Shown here: piece by piece, positions 8,142-16,237 of the stretch
Layout of the letters: each line of letters begins with the position of its first letter
Numbering within the stretch: position 1 is the stretch's first letter
Source of the DNA: Hyphomicrobiaceae bacterium
Lineage (GTDB): Bacteria; Pseudomonadota; Alphaproteobacteria; Rhizobiales; Hyphomicrobiaceae
Direction of reading: 5' to 3'
Assembly (NCBI GenBank): GCA_002919265.1
Contig: PKEY01000028.1
Location: 1-42,078, forward strand
Length of the DNA stretch: 42,078 bases
Position numbers and translations under genes: made by a program
Notes under the pieces: generated by a model
Told to the model about the DNA's origin: nothing
The model's input: the letters and a program-made list of their open reading frames with translations, nothing else
The model's database searches: none

Positions 8142-8805
8142 GGTTGCTGGGCTCAATGTTTCGATCGGAACGGTCCCCATCGTGCATGATGCGAATTTCT
8201 TTGTCGGCGAGGGCGAGTTTTGTGGCCTCATCGGCAGGAACGGCGCTGGCAAAACAACGCTTTTGCGAGCGCTCATGGGGGCGTTACCGGCTAAGGGGCG
8301 CGCCGTCCTGGATGGCACCGATCTCATTTCGCTGCCGAGCTACAGGCGCGTTGATAAAGGCGTCGGCTATATGCCGGAAGATCGCCGCCTCGTGCCGGAA
8401 TTCACGGTTGAAGAAAATATCATGCTGCCAGCCTGGGCAGCTTCCATGGGGGATGCGCCTGAGCGGCTGAAATGGATTTTCGGCATTATGCCGGAAGTCG
8501 AACGCTTTCGGTCGCGCCGCGCATTGGAACTTTCTGGTGGTCAGCAAAAGATGGTTGCGCTCGCACGCGCGCTCATGGCTGGCCGGCGTCTCTTGCTTCT
8601 CGATGAGCCTTTCGAAGGCCTGGCGCCGGCGCTAGCGCGGCGTTTGGGTGAGGTGATGGCCAATCTGAAGGCCGAAAGGGTTTCGGTCTTGATCGCTGAA
8701 TCCAACGAAGCGCACGTCCGTGATTTGCTTGTGCGGACTTTCCGCATCGAGCGGGGCCGTGTGATGGCGGAGGCTGGGGCTCTGTCGAAGGCAGCTGTTG
8801 GGTGA
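8134..8805 (+). CDS. LIV-type ABC transporter ATPase, LivF-like (cluster 1)
   Basis: A 223-residue ATP-binding subunit. Walker A GRNGAGKTT, full signature LSGGQQKM and Walker B LLLLDEPFEGLAP are all visible. The switch position reads AESN instead of the VEQN usual for LivF, a small departure. The start is the ATG overlapping the last eight bases of the LivG-like gene, preceded by GGGAGTG. It is the last gene of the transporter operon; an intrinsic terminator follows 32 bases later, so the catabolic genes downstream are a separate transcription unit. Confidence 0.88.
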   Translation: MLEVAGLNVSIGTVPIVHDANFFVGEGEFCGLIGRNGAGKTTLLRALMGALPAKGRAVLDGTDLISLPSYRRVDKGVGYMPEDRRLVPEFTVEENIMLPAWAASMGDAPERLKWIFGIMPEVERFRSRRALELSGGQQKMVALARALMAGRRLLLLDEPFEGLAPALARRLGEVMANLKAERVSVLIAESNEAHVRDLLVRTFRIERGRVMAEAGALSKAAVG

Positions 8806-8837
8806 TCAATACCCGCCGAACAATGGGGATATCAATT

Positions 8838-8869
8838 AAAGGTGCGCCAGTGCGGGCGCACCTTTTTTT
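8838..8869 (+). terminator. Intrinsic terminator of ABC transporter operon
   Basis: A perfect 8-bp GC-rich stem (GGTGCGCC at 8841-8848, GGCGCACC at 8855-8862), a 6-nt loop, AAA before and seven Ts after (8863-8869). It separates the transporter operon from the catabolic operon. Confidence 0.92.
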
Positions 8870-8937
8870 GCGCGATGAATGCCGCGCAGGCAGTGTCGTC
8901 GTTGCGGACATTCTCTGAGGTCAATGCATCATACACG

Positions 8938-8977
8938 GACACTCACAGCTCATGGTGAGCAGCTAATCCAAGCATTT
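8938..8977. promoter_or_regulatory. Possible activator and IHF region of second sigma-54 promoter
   Basis: GACACTCA (8938-8945) resembles the half-site GACACACA (3911-3918) of the inverted repeat at the first promoter. It is followed by overlapping dyads CTCAC-N8-GTGAG and GCTCA-TGG-TGAGC (within 8943-8960), then by AATCCAAGCATTT (8965-8977), a partial match to the IHF consensus. The position, 55-95 bp upstream of the predicted start point, suits an enhancer plus bending site. The match is weak. Confidence 0.3.
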
Positions 8978-9005
8978 TTCGGAGCTCACGCGCGATAGCA
9001 GCGGA

Positions 9006-9021
9006 TGGCACGCGCGTTGCT
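9006..9021 (+). promoter_or_regulatory. Sigma-54 (-24/-12) promoter of catabolic operon
   Basis: TGGCACG-CGCG-TTGCT fits the RpoN consensus TGGCACG-N4-TTGCW exactly in the conserved bases, with GG (9007-9008) and GC (9019-9020) 12 bp apart. Transcription would start near 9031, about 21 nt before the ATG at 9053. Confidence 0.85.
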
Positions 9022-9052
9022 GGGAACCAGGCAAAGAATATCGTGAGGATTA

Positions 9053-10327
9053 ATGCTTCCCAGCAACTCAAGCGATCCGACTGATTTGCCTTTATCGCGG
9101 CTCCCTGTGGTGATGCCCGGAGCCGGTTTCGACCTGCTGCAGGGCATCCGAATTCTTGACCTTTCCACTTCGATCGCTGGTCCGTTCGCGACCATGCTCC
9201 TCGGCGATCTCGGGGCTCATGTGATCAAGGTCGAGCGACCGGGGACGGGAGATGACGCGCGCGCCTGGGGCCCACCATTTCTCGACGGTGAGTCTCTTTG
9301 GTTCTTGAGTGTAAACCGGAATAAGCAAAGTGTTGCGCTCGATTACTCAAGTCCGGAAGGTGCGAAACTTCTCAGAGAGCTGGCCGATCGCTGCGACGTT
9401 GTCCTCATCAATCAGCCGGCGCGTGTCGCGAAAAAGCTGGGTGTTGATGCTGCTTCGATTGGTGCCGGCCGTGACGATCTCATCCACGTTTCCATTACTG
9501 GCTTTGGCGTTGATGGAGAGCGCGCGGATTGGACGTGCTACGATCTCATTGCCGAAGGATATTCCGGCGTCATGGACCTCACCGGAGAGGCCGAGGGTGA
9601 ACCGCAGAAAATCGGCACTCCAGCCGCCGATATGCTGGCCGGTCAGGACGCAGCTTTGGCCGTTATCGCAGCGTTGTTCGCACGTACTCGGACCGGCAAA
9701 GGACGCGCCATCGATATCTCGTTGGTCGATTCCATGACGCGGTTCCTGAACTGCCGAATTGTGCCCTACCTGGGATCCGGCGAGCTCCCGCGCCGATCAG
9801 GGGGCAGAGATAGCGTCATCGCCATCTATCAAGCTTTTCACACGGCCGATGAGCCTATCACGCTTGGGCTCGGCAACGACAATATCTGGCGGCGATTTTG
9901 GGAGGCTGTCGGCGAGCCCGAGTATGGTGCCGATCCGCGTTTTGCAACAAATGCAGACCGGCGCGCGCGGCGCGCGGAGATCGTCGCGAAGATACAGGGG
10001 TTGCTGCTGACGAAGCCTCGCGCCCACTGGTTATCGCTACTTCGGAACGCCCGGGTGCCGGCAGGTCCAATCAATCGGATCGATGAGGTGGCCGAAGATC
10101 CGGAATTGCAGCGGCGCCGAGTGTTATATTGCCTCGATGCCAATGGCCGAAAAATTCCGCAAGTGGGAACGGCCATTTGCCTGGACGGGCAGGCCAATGT
10201 TCCTCGCACACCACCGCCAAGGCTGGGCGAGCATACATATGCTGTGCTGCAGGAATTGCTCGGATTGGATCACGCCAGCCTGGCTGCTTTGAGTGCGGCT
10301 GGCATAATCGCGGGAGCCGCAGAATGA
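9053..10327 (+). CDS. Family III (CaiB/BaiF) acyl-CoA transferase
   Basis: A 424-residue class III CoA transferase, likely moving CoA from an acyl-CoA to the incoming or product acid. The family start GIRILDLSTSIAGPFATMLLGDLGAHVIKVERP (~31-63) is clear, and the nucleophilic aspartate is predicted as D164 in TCYDLIAEGYSG. The residue before it is Y163, not histidine, and the region aligned with the racemase glutamate reads GNDNIW, so this is a transferase rather than a racemase, in contrast to the paralogue at 16873. The ATG at 9053 is supported by GTGAGGA and by the predicted start point near 9031; residue 21 (9113) is an alternative start. It is the first gene of a ten-gene operon. Confidence 0.88.
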   Translation: MLPSNSSDPTDLPLSRLPVVMPGAGFDLLQGIRILDLSTSIAGPFATMLLGDLGAHVIKVERPGTGDDARAWGPPFLDGESLWFLSVNRNKQSVALDYSSPEGAKLLRELADRCDVVLINQPARVAKKLGVDAASIGAGRDDLIHVSITGFGVDGERADWTCYDLIAEGYSGVMDLTGEAEGEPQKIGTPAADMLAGQDAALAVIAALFARTRTGKGRAIDISLVDSMTRFLNCRIVPYLGSGELPRRSGGRDSVIAIYQAFHTADEPITLGLGNDNIWRRFWEAVGEPEYGADPRFATNADRRARRAEIVAKIQGLLLTKPRAHWLSLLRNARVPAGPINRIDEVAEDPELQRRRVLYCLDANGRKIPQVGTAICLDGQANVPRTPPPRLGEHTYAVLQELLGLDHASLAALSAAGIIAGAAE

Positions 10328-11103
10328 GCTACGAAACGATTATCTATGAAGAGGACGGTCCCATCGGAACCATCACGCTCAATCGGCCGCATGATGGGAA
10401 TATGTTCACCCCCCAAATGTGTCATGAGATTCGCGATTGCATAAATGCCATCCGCCGAGAAACGCGGACTCGCGTCGTCGTGATCACCGGGGCTGGCGAC
10501 AAGTTCTTCTGCATCGGCGGCCGTAAGGAAGGCATGGAAGATACGATGCTCTATGCCGGCACCCTGCCGACGCTGGAAATGTATGAGGCCATCGACCGTC
10601 TACAAAAGCCCGTTATCGCGAGCGTAAACGGCTATGCGGTCGGCGGAGGAAATGTCCTGCAGATCGTCTGCGATTTAACTATCGCAAAGGAAAGCGCGAT
10701 ATTCCGGCAAGTTGGTCCAATGATGGGTTCATTCGACGCTGGATACGGCACTTGGTACCTGGAAGACCTCGTCGGCAAGAAAAAGGCGAAGGAAATCTGG
10801 TACACGAATCCGAAAATCACGGCCCGCGAGGCCTTGGAAATGGGCCTGATCAACAGGGTTGTCCCCGACGAAAAGCTCAGAGAGGAAACCCGCGCATGGG
10901 CATTGGAAATTGCAGAGCGTGGATCCTTTGCCCTTGCCTCTATTAAAGCCGCATTCAATGCACGGCACGGCGGTGTCTCAGGACTTGCGCGTGTGGCACA
11001 TGACCTGCTGCTCCGCGCCTATCTCGAGAGCGAGGAAAGCCATGAGCTTTCCACGGCATTTAGTGAGCGTCGTAAACCGGATCCGAGCAAATTCGGCAGG
11101 TGA
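10324..11103 (+). CDS. badI: BadI/MenB-like crotonase, predicted ring-opening 2-ketoacyl-CoA hydrolase
   Basis: A 259-residue crotonase-fold enzyme. It lacks the two glutamates of enoyl-CoA hydratases and instead has the MenB/BadI subgroup hallmarks: FFCIGG (61-66), GYAVGGGN (103-110), CDLTIAKESAIFRQVGP (116-132) and GSFDAGYGT (135-143, with D138 and Y141), followed by GKKKAKEIWY (151-160). In Rhodopseudomonas, BadI hydrolyses 2-ketocyclohexanecarboxyl-CoA to pimeloyl-CoA (a retro-Dieckmann ring opening); MenB runs the reverse type of reaction in menaquinone synthesis. No other men gene is nearby, while ligase, dehydrogenase, hydratase and SDR genes are, so the ring-opening role is favoured. 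The start overlaps the transferase stop (ATGA). Confidence 0.8.
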   Translation: MSYETIIYEEDGPIGTITLNRPHDGNMFTPQMCHEIRDCINAIRRETRTRVVVITGAGDKFFCIGGRKEGMEDTMLYAGTLPTLEMYEAIDRLQKPVIASVNGYAVGGGNVLQIVCDLTIAKESAIFRQVGPMMGSFDAGYGTWYLEDLVGKKKAKEIWYTNPKITAREALEMGLINRVVPDEKLREETRAWALEIAERGSFALASIKAAFNARHGGVSGLARVAHDLLLRAYLESEESHELSTAFSERRKPDPSKFGR

Positions 11104-11106
11104 GCC

Positions 11107-12714
11107 GTGCGCCCGTTTCTAACACTTCACCATCCCGCGGCTGCTGCACGCTATTACGAGCAGGGCTTGTGGCGCTCAGAGACGTTCTACGCTCTGGCGG
11201 CACGTCACGCGCAAGGCCGTCCAGATGCCATCGCAGTGCAGGATGGGCGTCGTGCACTGTCCTGGCGCGAACTCATTCGTTGGGTGGATGGCGTTGCAGC
11301 AGATCTGCGGACGTATGGCCTCGTAGGCGGCGATCGCGTTTCCATTTGGATGTCGAACCGCATCGAGGCCATCGTTACATTTCTTGCGTGCTCGCGGGAG
11401 GGATTTGCGTGCAATCCCTCGCTACATCGGACCTATACGTGCGCGGAAATTGGCCAGTTGCTCAATCGGCTTTCAGCGCGAGCGTTGATCACCGAGCCCG
11501 GTTGGGGAGCCGATCGCGCGACAGCGGATTTCGATGCCGTTTTGGCGGAGGTGCCTACACTCAAGGTCGTCTACACACCGGACGATTTTCCCGAGCCTGC
11601 GCCGAACAAAACGCCGCCGGTTCCCGATCCGGACAAGGTGACGTATCTCGCATTTACCTCCGGCACCACCGGAAACCCGAAATGCGTGATGCATTCGGAC
11701 AATACGCTGCTTGCCAATGCGCGGGATCTTGTGCGGGATTGGGGGCACGGGCCAGATACGGTTCTGCTATCTCTCTCTCCGCTTTCTCATCACATTGCCT
11801 GGGTTGCTGTCGCGCAATGGGTGCTGTGTGGCTGCCGGCTCGTGACAAACGATCCGCCTGAGGGAATGAGCGCGCTGGATTGGGTTGTCTCGACGCGCGC
11901 TACGTACGTCATGGGCGTTCCGACACACGCGATGGATATTCTCGCGGAACAGCGTGCGCGTGGGATGGAGCGTTTAGGCGAGGTGCGCGTCTTCTACATG
12001 GCGGGCGCTCCGATTCCACCCTCTGTAGCTCAGGCGTTTGTCGCACAATCGATCAAGCCCCAGAACGTCTATGGAATGACGGAGAACTCGTCTCACCAAT
12101 ACACGCATCCTGCGGATGATACGGGTGTGATCATCGAGACCTGCGGTCGCGGTGGTCGGGCCTACGAAATACGTTTGTTCGATCCGAATGATCCGGACCG
12201 CCCCGTCGGTATAGGGGAAGTGGGGCAGATTGCCGGCCGCGGCGCTGCTCTAATGCTCGGCTACTTCGATAATCAGGCTGCCACGGAATCAAGTTTCAAC
12301 CGCGACGGTTGGTTCTTGTCCGGGGATCTCGGTGTGCTCGATGCCGAGGGTAACCTGAGAATCGAAGGGCGCCTCAAAGATCTCATTATACGTGGGGGTC
12401 ATAATATTTATCCTGCTCACATCGAAGCGTTGGCATTACGTCATGAGCAGGTGGCCAAGGTGGCCTGTTTCCCAGTCGCTGATGAGCGACTCGGTGAGCG
12501 CGTCTGCATTGCGGTGATCGGAGAGATCGAAGCAGAGGTTCTGCTGGAACACCTCGCACAGGAAGGACTTTCGAAATATGACATGCCGGAGTACTTCCTG
12601 CGGCTTGGCGCGTTTCCACTCACGGCAAGCGGCAAGATATTGAAGCGAACGCTCGTTGAAATGGTGCGCAAGGGCGAGTTGTCACCAATTCCTATCCGCT
12701 ATCGCGGCCGTTAG
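11107..12714 (+). CDS. Acyl-CoA synthetase (AMP-forming), AliA-like
   Basis: A 535-residue ANL-superfamily ligase that activates a carboxylic acid with ATP and CoA. All core motifs are present: P-loop TSGTTGNPK (184-192), YGMTE (322-326), SGD (405-407), GRLKD (421-425), NIYPAHIE and the catalytic lysine K510 in TASGKILKRTL. It begins with GTG three bases after the BadI-like stop; no better start is visible. In the cyclohexanecarboxylate pathway the equivalent AliA makes cyclohexanecarboxyl-CoA. The substrate here is inferred only from the gene set; medium-chain or aromatic acids cannot be excluded. Confidence 0.88.
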   Translation: MRPFLTLHHPAAAARYYEQGLWRSETFYALAARHAQGRPDAIAVQDGRRALSWRELIRWVDGVAADLRTYGLVGGDRVSIWMSNRIEAIVTFLACSREGFACNPSLHRTYTCAEIGQLLNRLSARALITEPGWGADRATADFDAVLAEVPTLKVVYTPDDFPEPAPNKTPPVPDPDKVTYLAFTSGTTGNPKCVMHSDNTLLANARDLVRDWGHGPDTVLLSLSPLSHHIAWVAVAQWVLCGCRLVTNDPPEGMSALDWVVSTRATYVMGVPTHAMDILAEQRARGMERLGEVRVFYMAGAPIPPSVAQAFVAQSIKPQNVYGMTENSSHQYTHPADDTGVIIETCGRGGRAYEIRLFDPNDPDRPVGIGEVGQIAGRGAALMLGYFDNQAATESSFNRDGWFLSGDLGVLDAEGNLRIEGRLKDLIIRGGHNIYPAHIEALALRHEQVAKVACFPVADERLGERVCIAVIGEIEAEVLLEHLAQEGLSKYDMPEYFLRLGAFPLTASGKILKRTLVEMVRKGELSPIPIRYRGR

Positions 12715-12725
12715 GAGACACGCGC

Positions 12726-13493
12726 ATGAACGTTAGACTCACGCAACGCGAGGAGTTCGCGATCCTTACGCTCGATCGGCCGGAAGCACTCAATGCTCTT
12801 TCGTTCGCGGTTCTGGAGCAAATTTCGCAAGCCTTCGATGAAGTCGCGAAATCGCCAGCACGCGCTTTAATTGTAACCGGAGCAGGCGAGAAAGCGTTTT
12901 GTGCCGGCGCTGACATCAAGGAGCTCCGCGGTCGCGACATGATGGCGACCAAACGCGGTGCTGAATTTGGTCAGGCTGTATTCGCGAAGCTGGATAAGCT
13001 TCCGATCCCATCTGTAGCTGCGATCAATGGCTACGCTTTTGGCGGCGGGCTTGAACTTGCAATGGCTTGCACATTCCGTGTGGCCACACCGAACGCGAAG
13101 ATGGGGTTGCCTGAGATCAAATTGGGTCTCATTCCCGGCTATGGCGGCACGCAGCGACTACCGCGTCTCGTGGGGGAAGCGCGTGCACTCGAGATGATCA
13201 TGACTGGCCGTACGGTCGGGGCCGAGGAGGCTGAGCGGATCGGATTGGTCAACAAGGTTGTCGAAGGCGATGCAGTCGAGGGCGCGATTGCGTTTGCGCG
13301 CACATTCACCTGTTACAGCTTGCCGGTTCTGGGATTTGCCCGTGATGCCGTCCGTCGCGCGTTGGACCTGCCCATTCACGAGGGGCTGAAAATCGAAGCG
13401 GACCTTTCAACCTTGGCATTCCGAACCGCGGACGCAGAAGAAGGCATGGCAGCCTTTGCCGAAAAGCGGAAGGCGGAGTTCAAGGATGCCTGA
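12726..13493 (+). CDS. Enoyl-CoA hydratase, BadK-like
   Basis: A 255-residue classical crotonase. Oxyanion-hole segments are FCAGADIKEL (58-67) and NGYAFGGGLELAMAC (101-115). Both catalytic glutamates are present: E110 and E130 (in GLPEIKLGLIPGYGGTQRLP), spaced 20 residues apart as in rat mitochondrial hydratase. It should add water across the alpha,beta double bond produced by the acyl-CoA dehydrogenase; in the alicyclic pathway that is cyclohex-1-enecarboxyl-CoA to 2-hydroxycyclohexanecarboxyl-CoA. It is preceded by TTAGGAGA and overlaps the next gene by eight bases. Confidence 0.9.
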   Translation: MNVRLTQREEFAILTLDRPEALNALSFAVLEQISQAFDEVAKSPARALIVTGAGEKAFCAGADIKELRGRDMMATKRGAEFGQAVFAKLDKLPIPSVAAINGYAFGGGLELAMACTFRVATPNAKMGLPEIKLGLIPGYGGTQRLPRLVGEARALEMIMTGRTVGAEEAERIGLVNKVVEGDAVEGAIAFARTFTCYSLPVLGFARDAVRRALDLPIHEGLKIEADLSTLAFRTADAEEGMAAFAEKRKAEFKDA

Positions 13494-14193
13494 GGGGCAG
13501 ATCATCGTCACAGGCGGCAGCCGCGGCATTGGTGCCGCCATTACTGCCGAGCTTTCCAGGCGAGGTTTTACTGTCGCCGCCCTCTCCCGTTCGGGGGAAG
13601 CCGCACAGGGTTACGGCATCGTCTGCGATATGACCGATGAGGCTGCCGTGGCAGCTGCCATTCGGTCTGTTGCGGAGCGCGGTCCTATCGTCGGTTTGGT
13701 CAACAACGCGGGCGCGCAAAAGGCAACTCCGAGCGCTGAGCTTTCCGCTGCGGAATTCGAAGCGACCATGCGCCTGAACGCGACGTCAGTCCTCGTCGCG
13801 AGTCGGGAGGTCTATCCGCATCTGAAAGCAGCAGGCGGTGGTTTGATTGTGAATGTCGGCTCGTTTTTCGATAAGTTAGGCGTATCTCGGAACCTCGCGT
13901 ACTGTGCGTCAAAAGCAGCGATTGGCGCTATGACACGCTGCCTCGCAATCGAGTGGGCGCGCGACAATATCTCCGTCATTGATATCGCGCCCGGATATAT
14001 CGAAACCGATCTCAATAAGGAGTTTCTAGCCAGCGAAAAAATTCGTGGTTGGCTAAGCAAACGCATACCTGTCGGCCGGCCAGGTCGAACGGACGAGGTC
14101 GCCCGTCTTGTCGGTGTTCTTTTCTCCGAGCGGATAGATTTTCTTACCGGCGAAACGATTTATATCGACGGCGGGCAAGGGATGAACCACTGA
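13486..14193 (+). CDS. Short-chain dehydrogenase/reductase, BadH-like
   Basis: A 235-residue classical SDR. The cofactor loop is TGGSRGIG (9-16), the NNAG motif is at 73-76 and the catalytic residues are S126, Y139 and K143 (AYCASK). The PGYIETDLN segment after the active site is typical. In the BadH role it would oxidise 2-hydroxycyclohexanecarboxyl-CoA to the 2-keto compound that the BadI-like enzyme opens; FabG-like 3-oxoacyl reduction is the alternative reading from family alone. The start at 13486 overlaps the hydratase stop and is preceded by GGCGGAG; its stop overlaps the next start (TGATG). Confidence 0.87.
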   Translation: MPEGQIIVTGGSRGIGAAITAELSRRGFTVAALSRSGEAAQGYGIVCDMTDEAAVAAAIRSVAERGPIVGLVNNAGAQKATPSAELSAAEFEATMRLNATSVLVASREVYPHLKAAGGGLIVNVGSFFDKLGVSRNLAYCASKAAIGAMTRCLAIEWARDNISVIDIAPGYIETDLNKEFLASEKIRGWLSKRIPVGRPGRTDEVARLVGVLFSERIDFLTGETIYIDGGQGMNH

Positions 14194-15359
14194 TGAAAAT
14201 TTTCGAGCAGATAGAGCGTCGCCGCCGTTGGAGTGAAGACGAAGCGCTCATTCTGGAGCAGGTGCGTAGACTCGCAGACGAGGTTATCGCGCCCAATGCC
14301 GAATACTACGATCGAACCGGCGAGTTTCCCTGGAAGAACATAGAAGCCATCAACGAGCTCGGGCTGAACGGACTATTCGTTCCCGAGGCCTATGGTGGCT
14401 CGCCGATGTCGTATCGGCTTTACCTGGCAGTGGTGAAAACGCTTGCGGAAGCGTGTGCGTCGACTGCCATTATCTACGCCACGACGTTCCACGGCATGAA
14501 GCCTCTGATCGATCTAGGAACAGAGGAGCAGAAAGCTCGCTTACTTCCTCGTATCGCCGCAGGCGGGCTCGGCGCGCTGGCTATTACGGAGCCCACCGCG
14601 GGGTCTGACGCAACGGGGATGCGGACACGCTTTACGCCCAACGGCGATGAGATCATTGTTGACGGAACCAAGATTTTCATCACCAACGGCGATGTGGCTG
14701 ATCTCATTCTATTGTTCGGGAAGTGGAGCGAGATCGACGATCCAAAGCGCGCGATTTCCGTTCTTGTCTTCGAGAAGGGCACACCGGGATTTGAGGTCGT
14801 GCGTTTGGAAGACAAGATGGGGCACAGGGCGTCGTCGACTGCTACGCTATCATTCAATGGGTGCCGCGTCCCCCGCGGGAATTTGATCGGTCAGCCGGGT
14901 GAGGGGTTGAGCATCCTTCTATCTTCCCTCAACAAGTCTCGCCCGAGCATCGCGGCCCACGCACTGGGCATCGCGCGAGCGGCATTCAACGACATGGTGC
15001 GCTACATGAACGACCGGCGCCAGTCGGGCCGGCGCGTTGTGGATTTTCAGGGCAATCAGTTTCTATTGGCTGATCTGGCTACGGACCTAGCAATGGGCGA
15101 GGTCTGGCTGGATTATGTTGCTGGTCTTTTCGAGGATGGAGAAACGGATTTTGGCCTCGAGGCGTCGATGGCGAAAATGCGGGCTTCCGATCTCGCGATG
15201 CGCATCGCCACCGAGGCTGTCCAGATGCACGGCGGGTATGGCTACTGCCGCGATTTCCGCGTCGAGCGGCTGATGCGTGACGCCAAAATCACCCAGATCT
15301 GGGAAGGGACCAACCAGATCCATCGCCAGCTGATTGGACGGAGCTTCGCAGCGAAATGA
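14193..15359 (+). CDS. Acyl-CoA dehydrogenase, AliB-like
   Basis: A 388-residue FAD-dependent acyl-CoA dehydrogenase. FAD-binding segments LAITEPTAGSDATGM and FITNGDVAD, the MGHRASSTATLSF loop and the C-terminal MHGGYGYCRDFRVERLMRDA and IWEGTNQIHR blocks are all present. The catalytic base is predicted as E371 in IWEGT, the position used by medium-chain enzymes. It would introduce the 1,2 double bond into the activated acid, passing electrons to ETF (not encoded in this window). The start (ATG in TGATG) was taken at 14193 because it overlaps the SDR stop; the open frame upstream lies inside the SDR gene. Confidence 0.9.
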   Translation: MKIFEQIERRRRWSEDEALILEQVRRLADEVIAPNAEYYDRTGEFPWKNIEAINELGLNGLFVPEAYGGSPMSYRLYLAVVKTLAEACASTAIIYATTFHGMKPLIDLGTEEQKARLLPRIAAGGLGALAITEPTAGSDATGMRTRFTPNGDEIIVDGTKIFITNGDVADLILLFGKWSEIDDPKRAISVLVFEKGTPGFEVVRLEDKMGHRASSTATLSFNGCRVPRGNLIGQPGEGLSILLSSLNKSRPSIAAHALGIARAAFNDMVRYMNDRRQSGRRVVDFQGNQFLLADLATDLAMGEVWLDYVAGLFEDGETDFGLEASMAKMRASDLAMRIATEAVQMHGGYGYCRDFRVERLMRDAKITQIWEGTNQIHRQLIGRSFAAK

Positions 15360-16234
15360 CGACGATCCGGACTGTAGGAGTGTGCGGCGCCGGCGGCACG
15401 ATGGGGGCAGGAATTGCCATTGTCGCCGCGCGCGGAGGCTTCCGCACCATAAGCTATGATGTAAGTGCCGAGAGTCTGGAACGGGCGGCGAAACAGACGG
15501 CAAACTTTTTTGCCAAGTCCGTCGAGCGGGGAAAGCTCACCTCCGATGAGCGGGATGCCATTCTCGCGCGTATGGAGCACACCACGAAGATTGATGATCT
15601 TGCAGCCTGCGATCTCGTGATCGAAGCGGTGTTCGAGGATCTCGAGATCAAGCAGAATTTGCTCCGCGAACTCGATCGCGTTTGCCCCACTCATACGATT
15701 TTCGCTTCAAACACATCAACATTGTCCATCACCGAGATTGCCTCGGGCTGCTCTCGACCCGACAAAGTCGTGGGGATGCATTTCTGTCTGCCTGCGCAGC
15801 TCATGAAGCTGATCGAAATGTCGCCGGGTCTGTTGACGTCTGAAGAGACTTTCAAGGCGGCATGGAGATGGACGGAGCAATGCGGTCAAACGCCGGTGAA
15901 GACGCAGGATCGGCCAGGGTTTATTCTCAACGCTTTGCTTGTGCCGTTCAACAATGACGCCATTCGCGCCGTCGAGGCGGGCGTTGCTACGCCGGCAGAC
16001 ATAGATAAGGCGATCAAGACGGCCCTCGGATACAAGATGGGGCCATTGGAGCTCATTGATCTCGTTGGCCTCGACACGCAAGTGCGGCTTTGCGAGGCGT
16101 TCTATCCGATCACCCTGGATCCTCGCGCCGCTGCGCCGCCGCTGCTCCGCCGGATGGTTGCAGCAGGCCTTCTCGGACGCAAGACGGGCCGCGGTTTCTA
16201 CACCTATGACGGCGCCACGATGTTTGGAGCCTGA
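15356..16234 (+). CDS. 3-hydroxyacyl-CoA dehydrogenase, NAD-binding catalytic part
   Basis: A 292-residue enzyme of the 3-hydroxybutyryl-CoA/PaaH family. The Rossmann motif is GVCGAGGTMG (8-17). Active-site residues match the human enzyme in spacing: S121, H142, E154 (catalytic His-Glu pair 12 residues apart) and N192 in LNALLVPF. It contains one N-terminal NAD domain and one C-terminal helical domain, so it is catalytically complete. It starts in an ATGA overlap with the dehydrogenase. The following gene encodes what looks like the second half of a PaaH-type double-domain protein, suggesting a gene split. Confidence 0.9.
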   Translation: MTTIRTVGVCGAGGTMGAGIAIVAARGGFRTISYDVSAESLERAAKQTANFFAKSVERGKLTSDERDAILARMEHTTKIDDLAACDLVIEAVFEDLEIKQNLLRELDRVCPTHTIFASNTSTLSITEIASGCSRPDKVVGMHFCLPAQLMKLIEMSPGLLTSEETFKAAWRWTEQCGQTPVKTQDRPGFILNALLVPFNNDAIRAVEAGVATPADIDKAIKTALGYKMGPLELIDLVGLDTQVRLCEAFYPITLDPRAAAPPLLRRMVAAGLLGRKTGRGFYTYDGATMFGA

Positions 16235-16237
16235 CGA

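Noticed and set aside
10324..11103. Menaquinone enzyme MenB
   Set aside because: No other menaquinone genes are nearby and the operon supplies all other BadI-pathway steps; biochemical proof is lacking.
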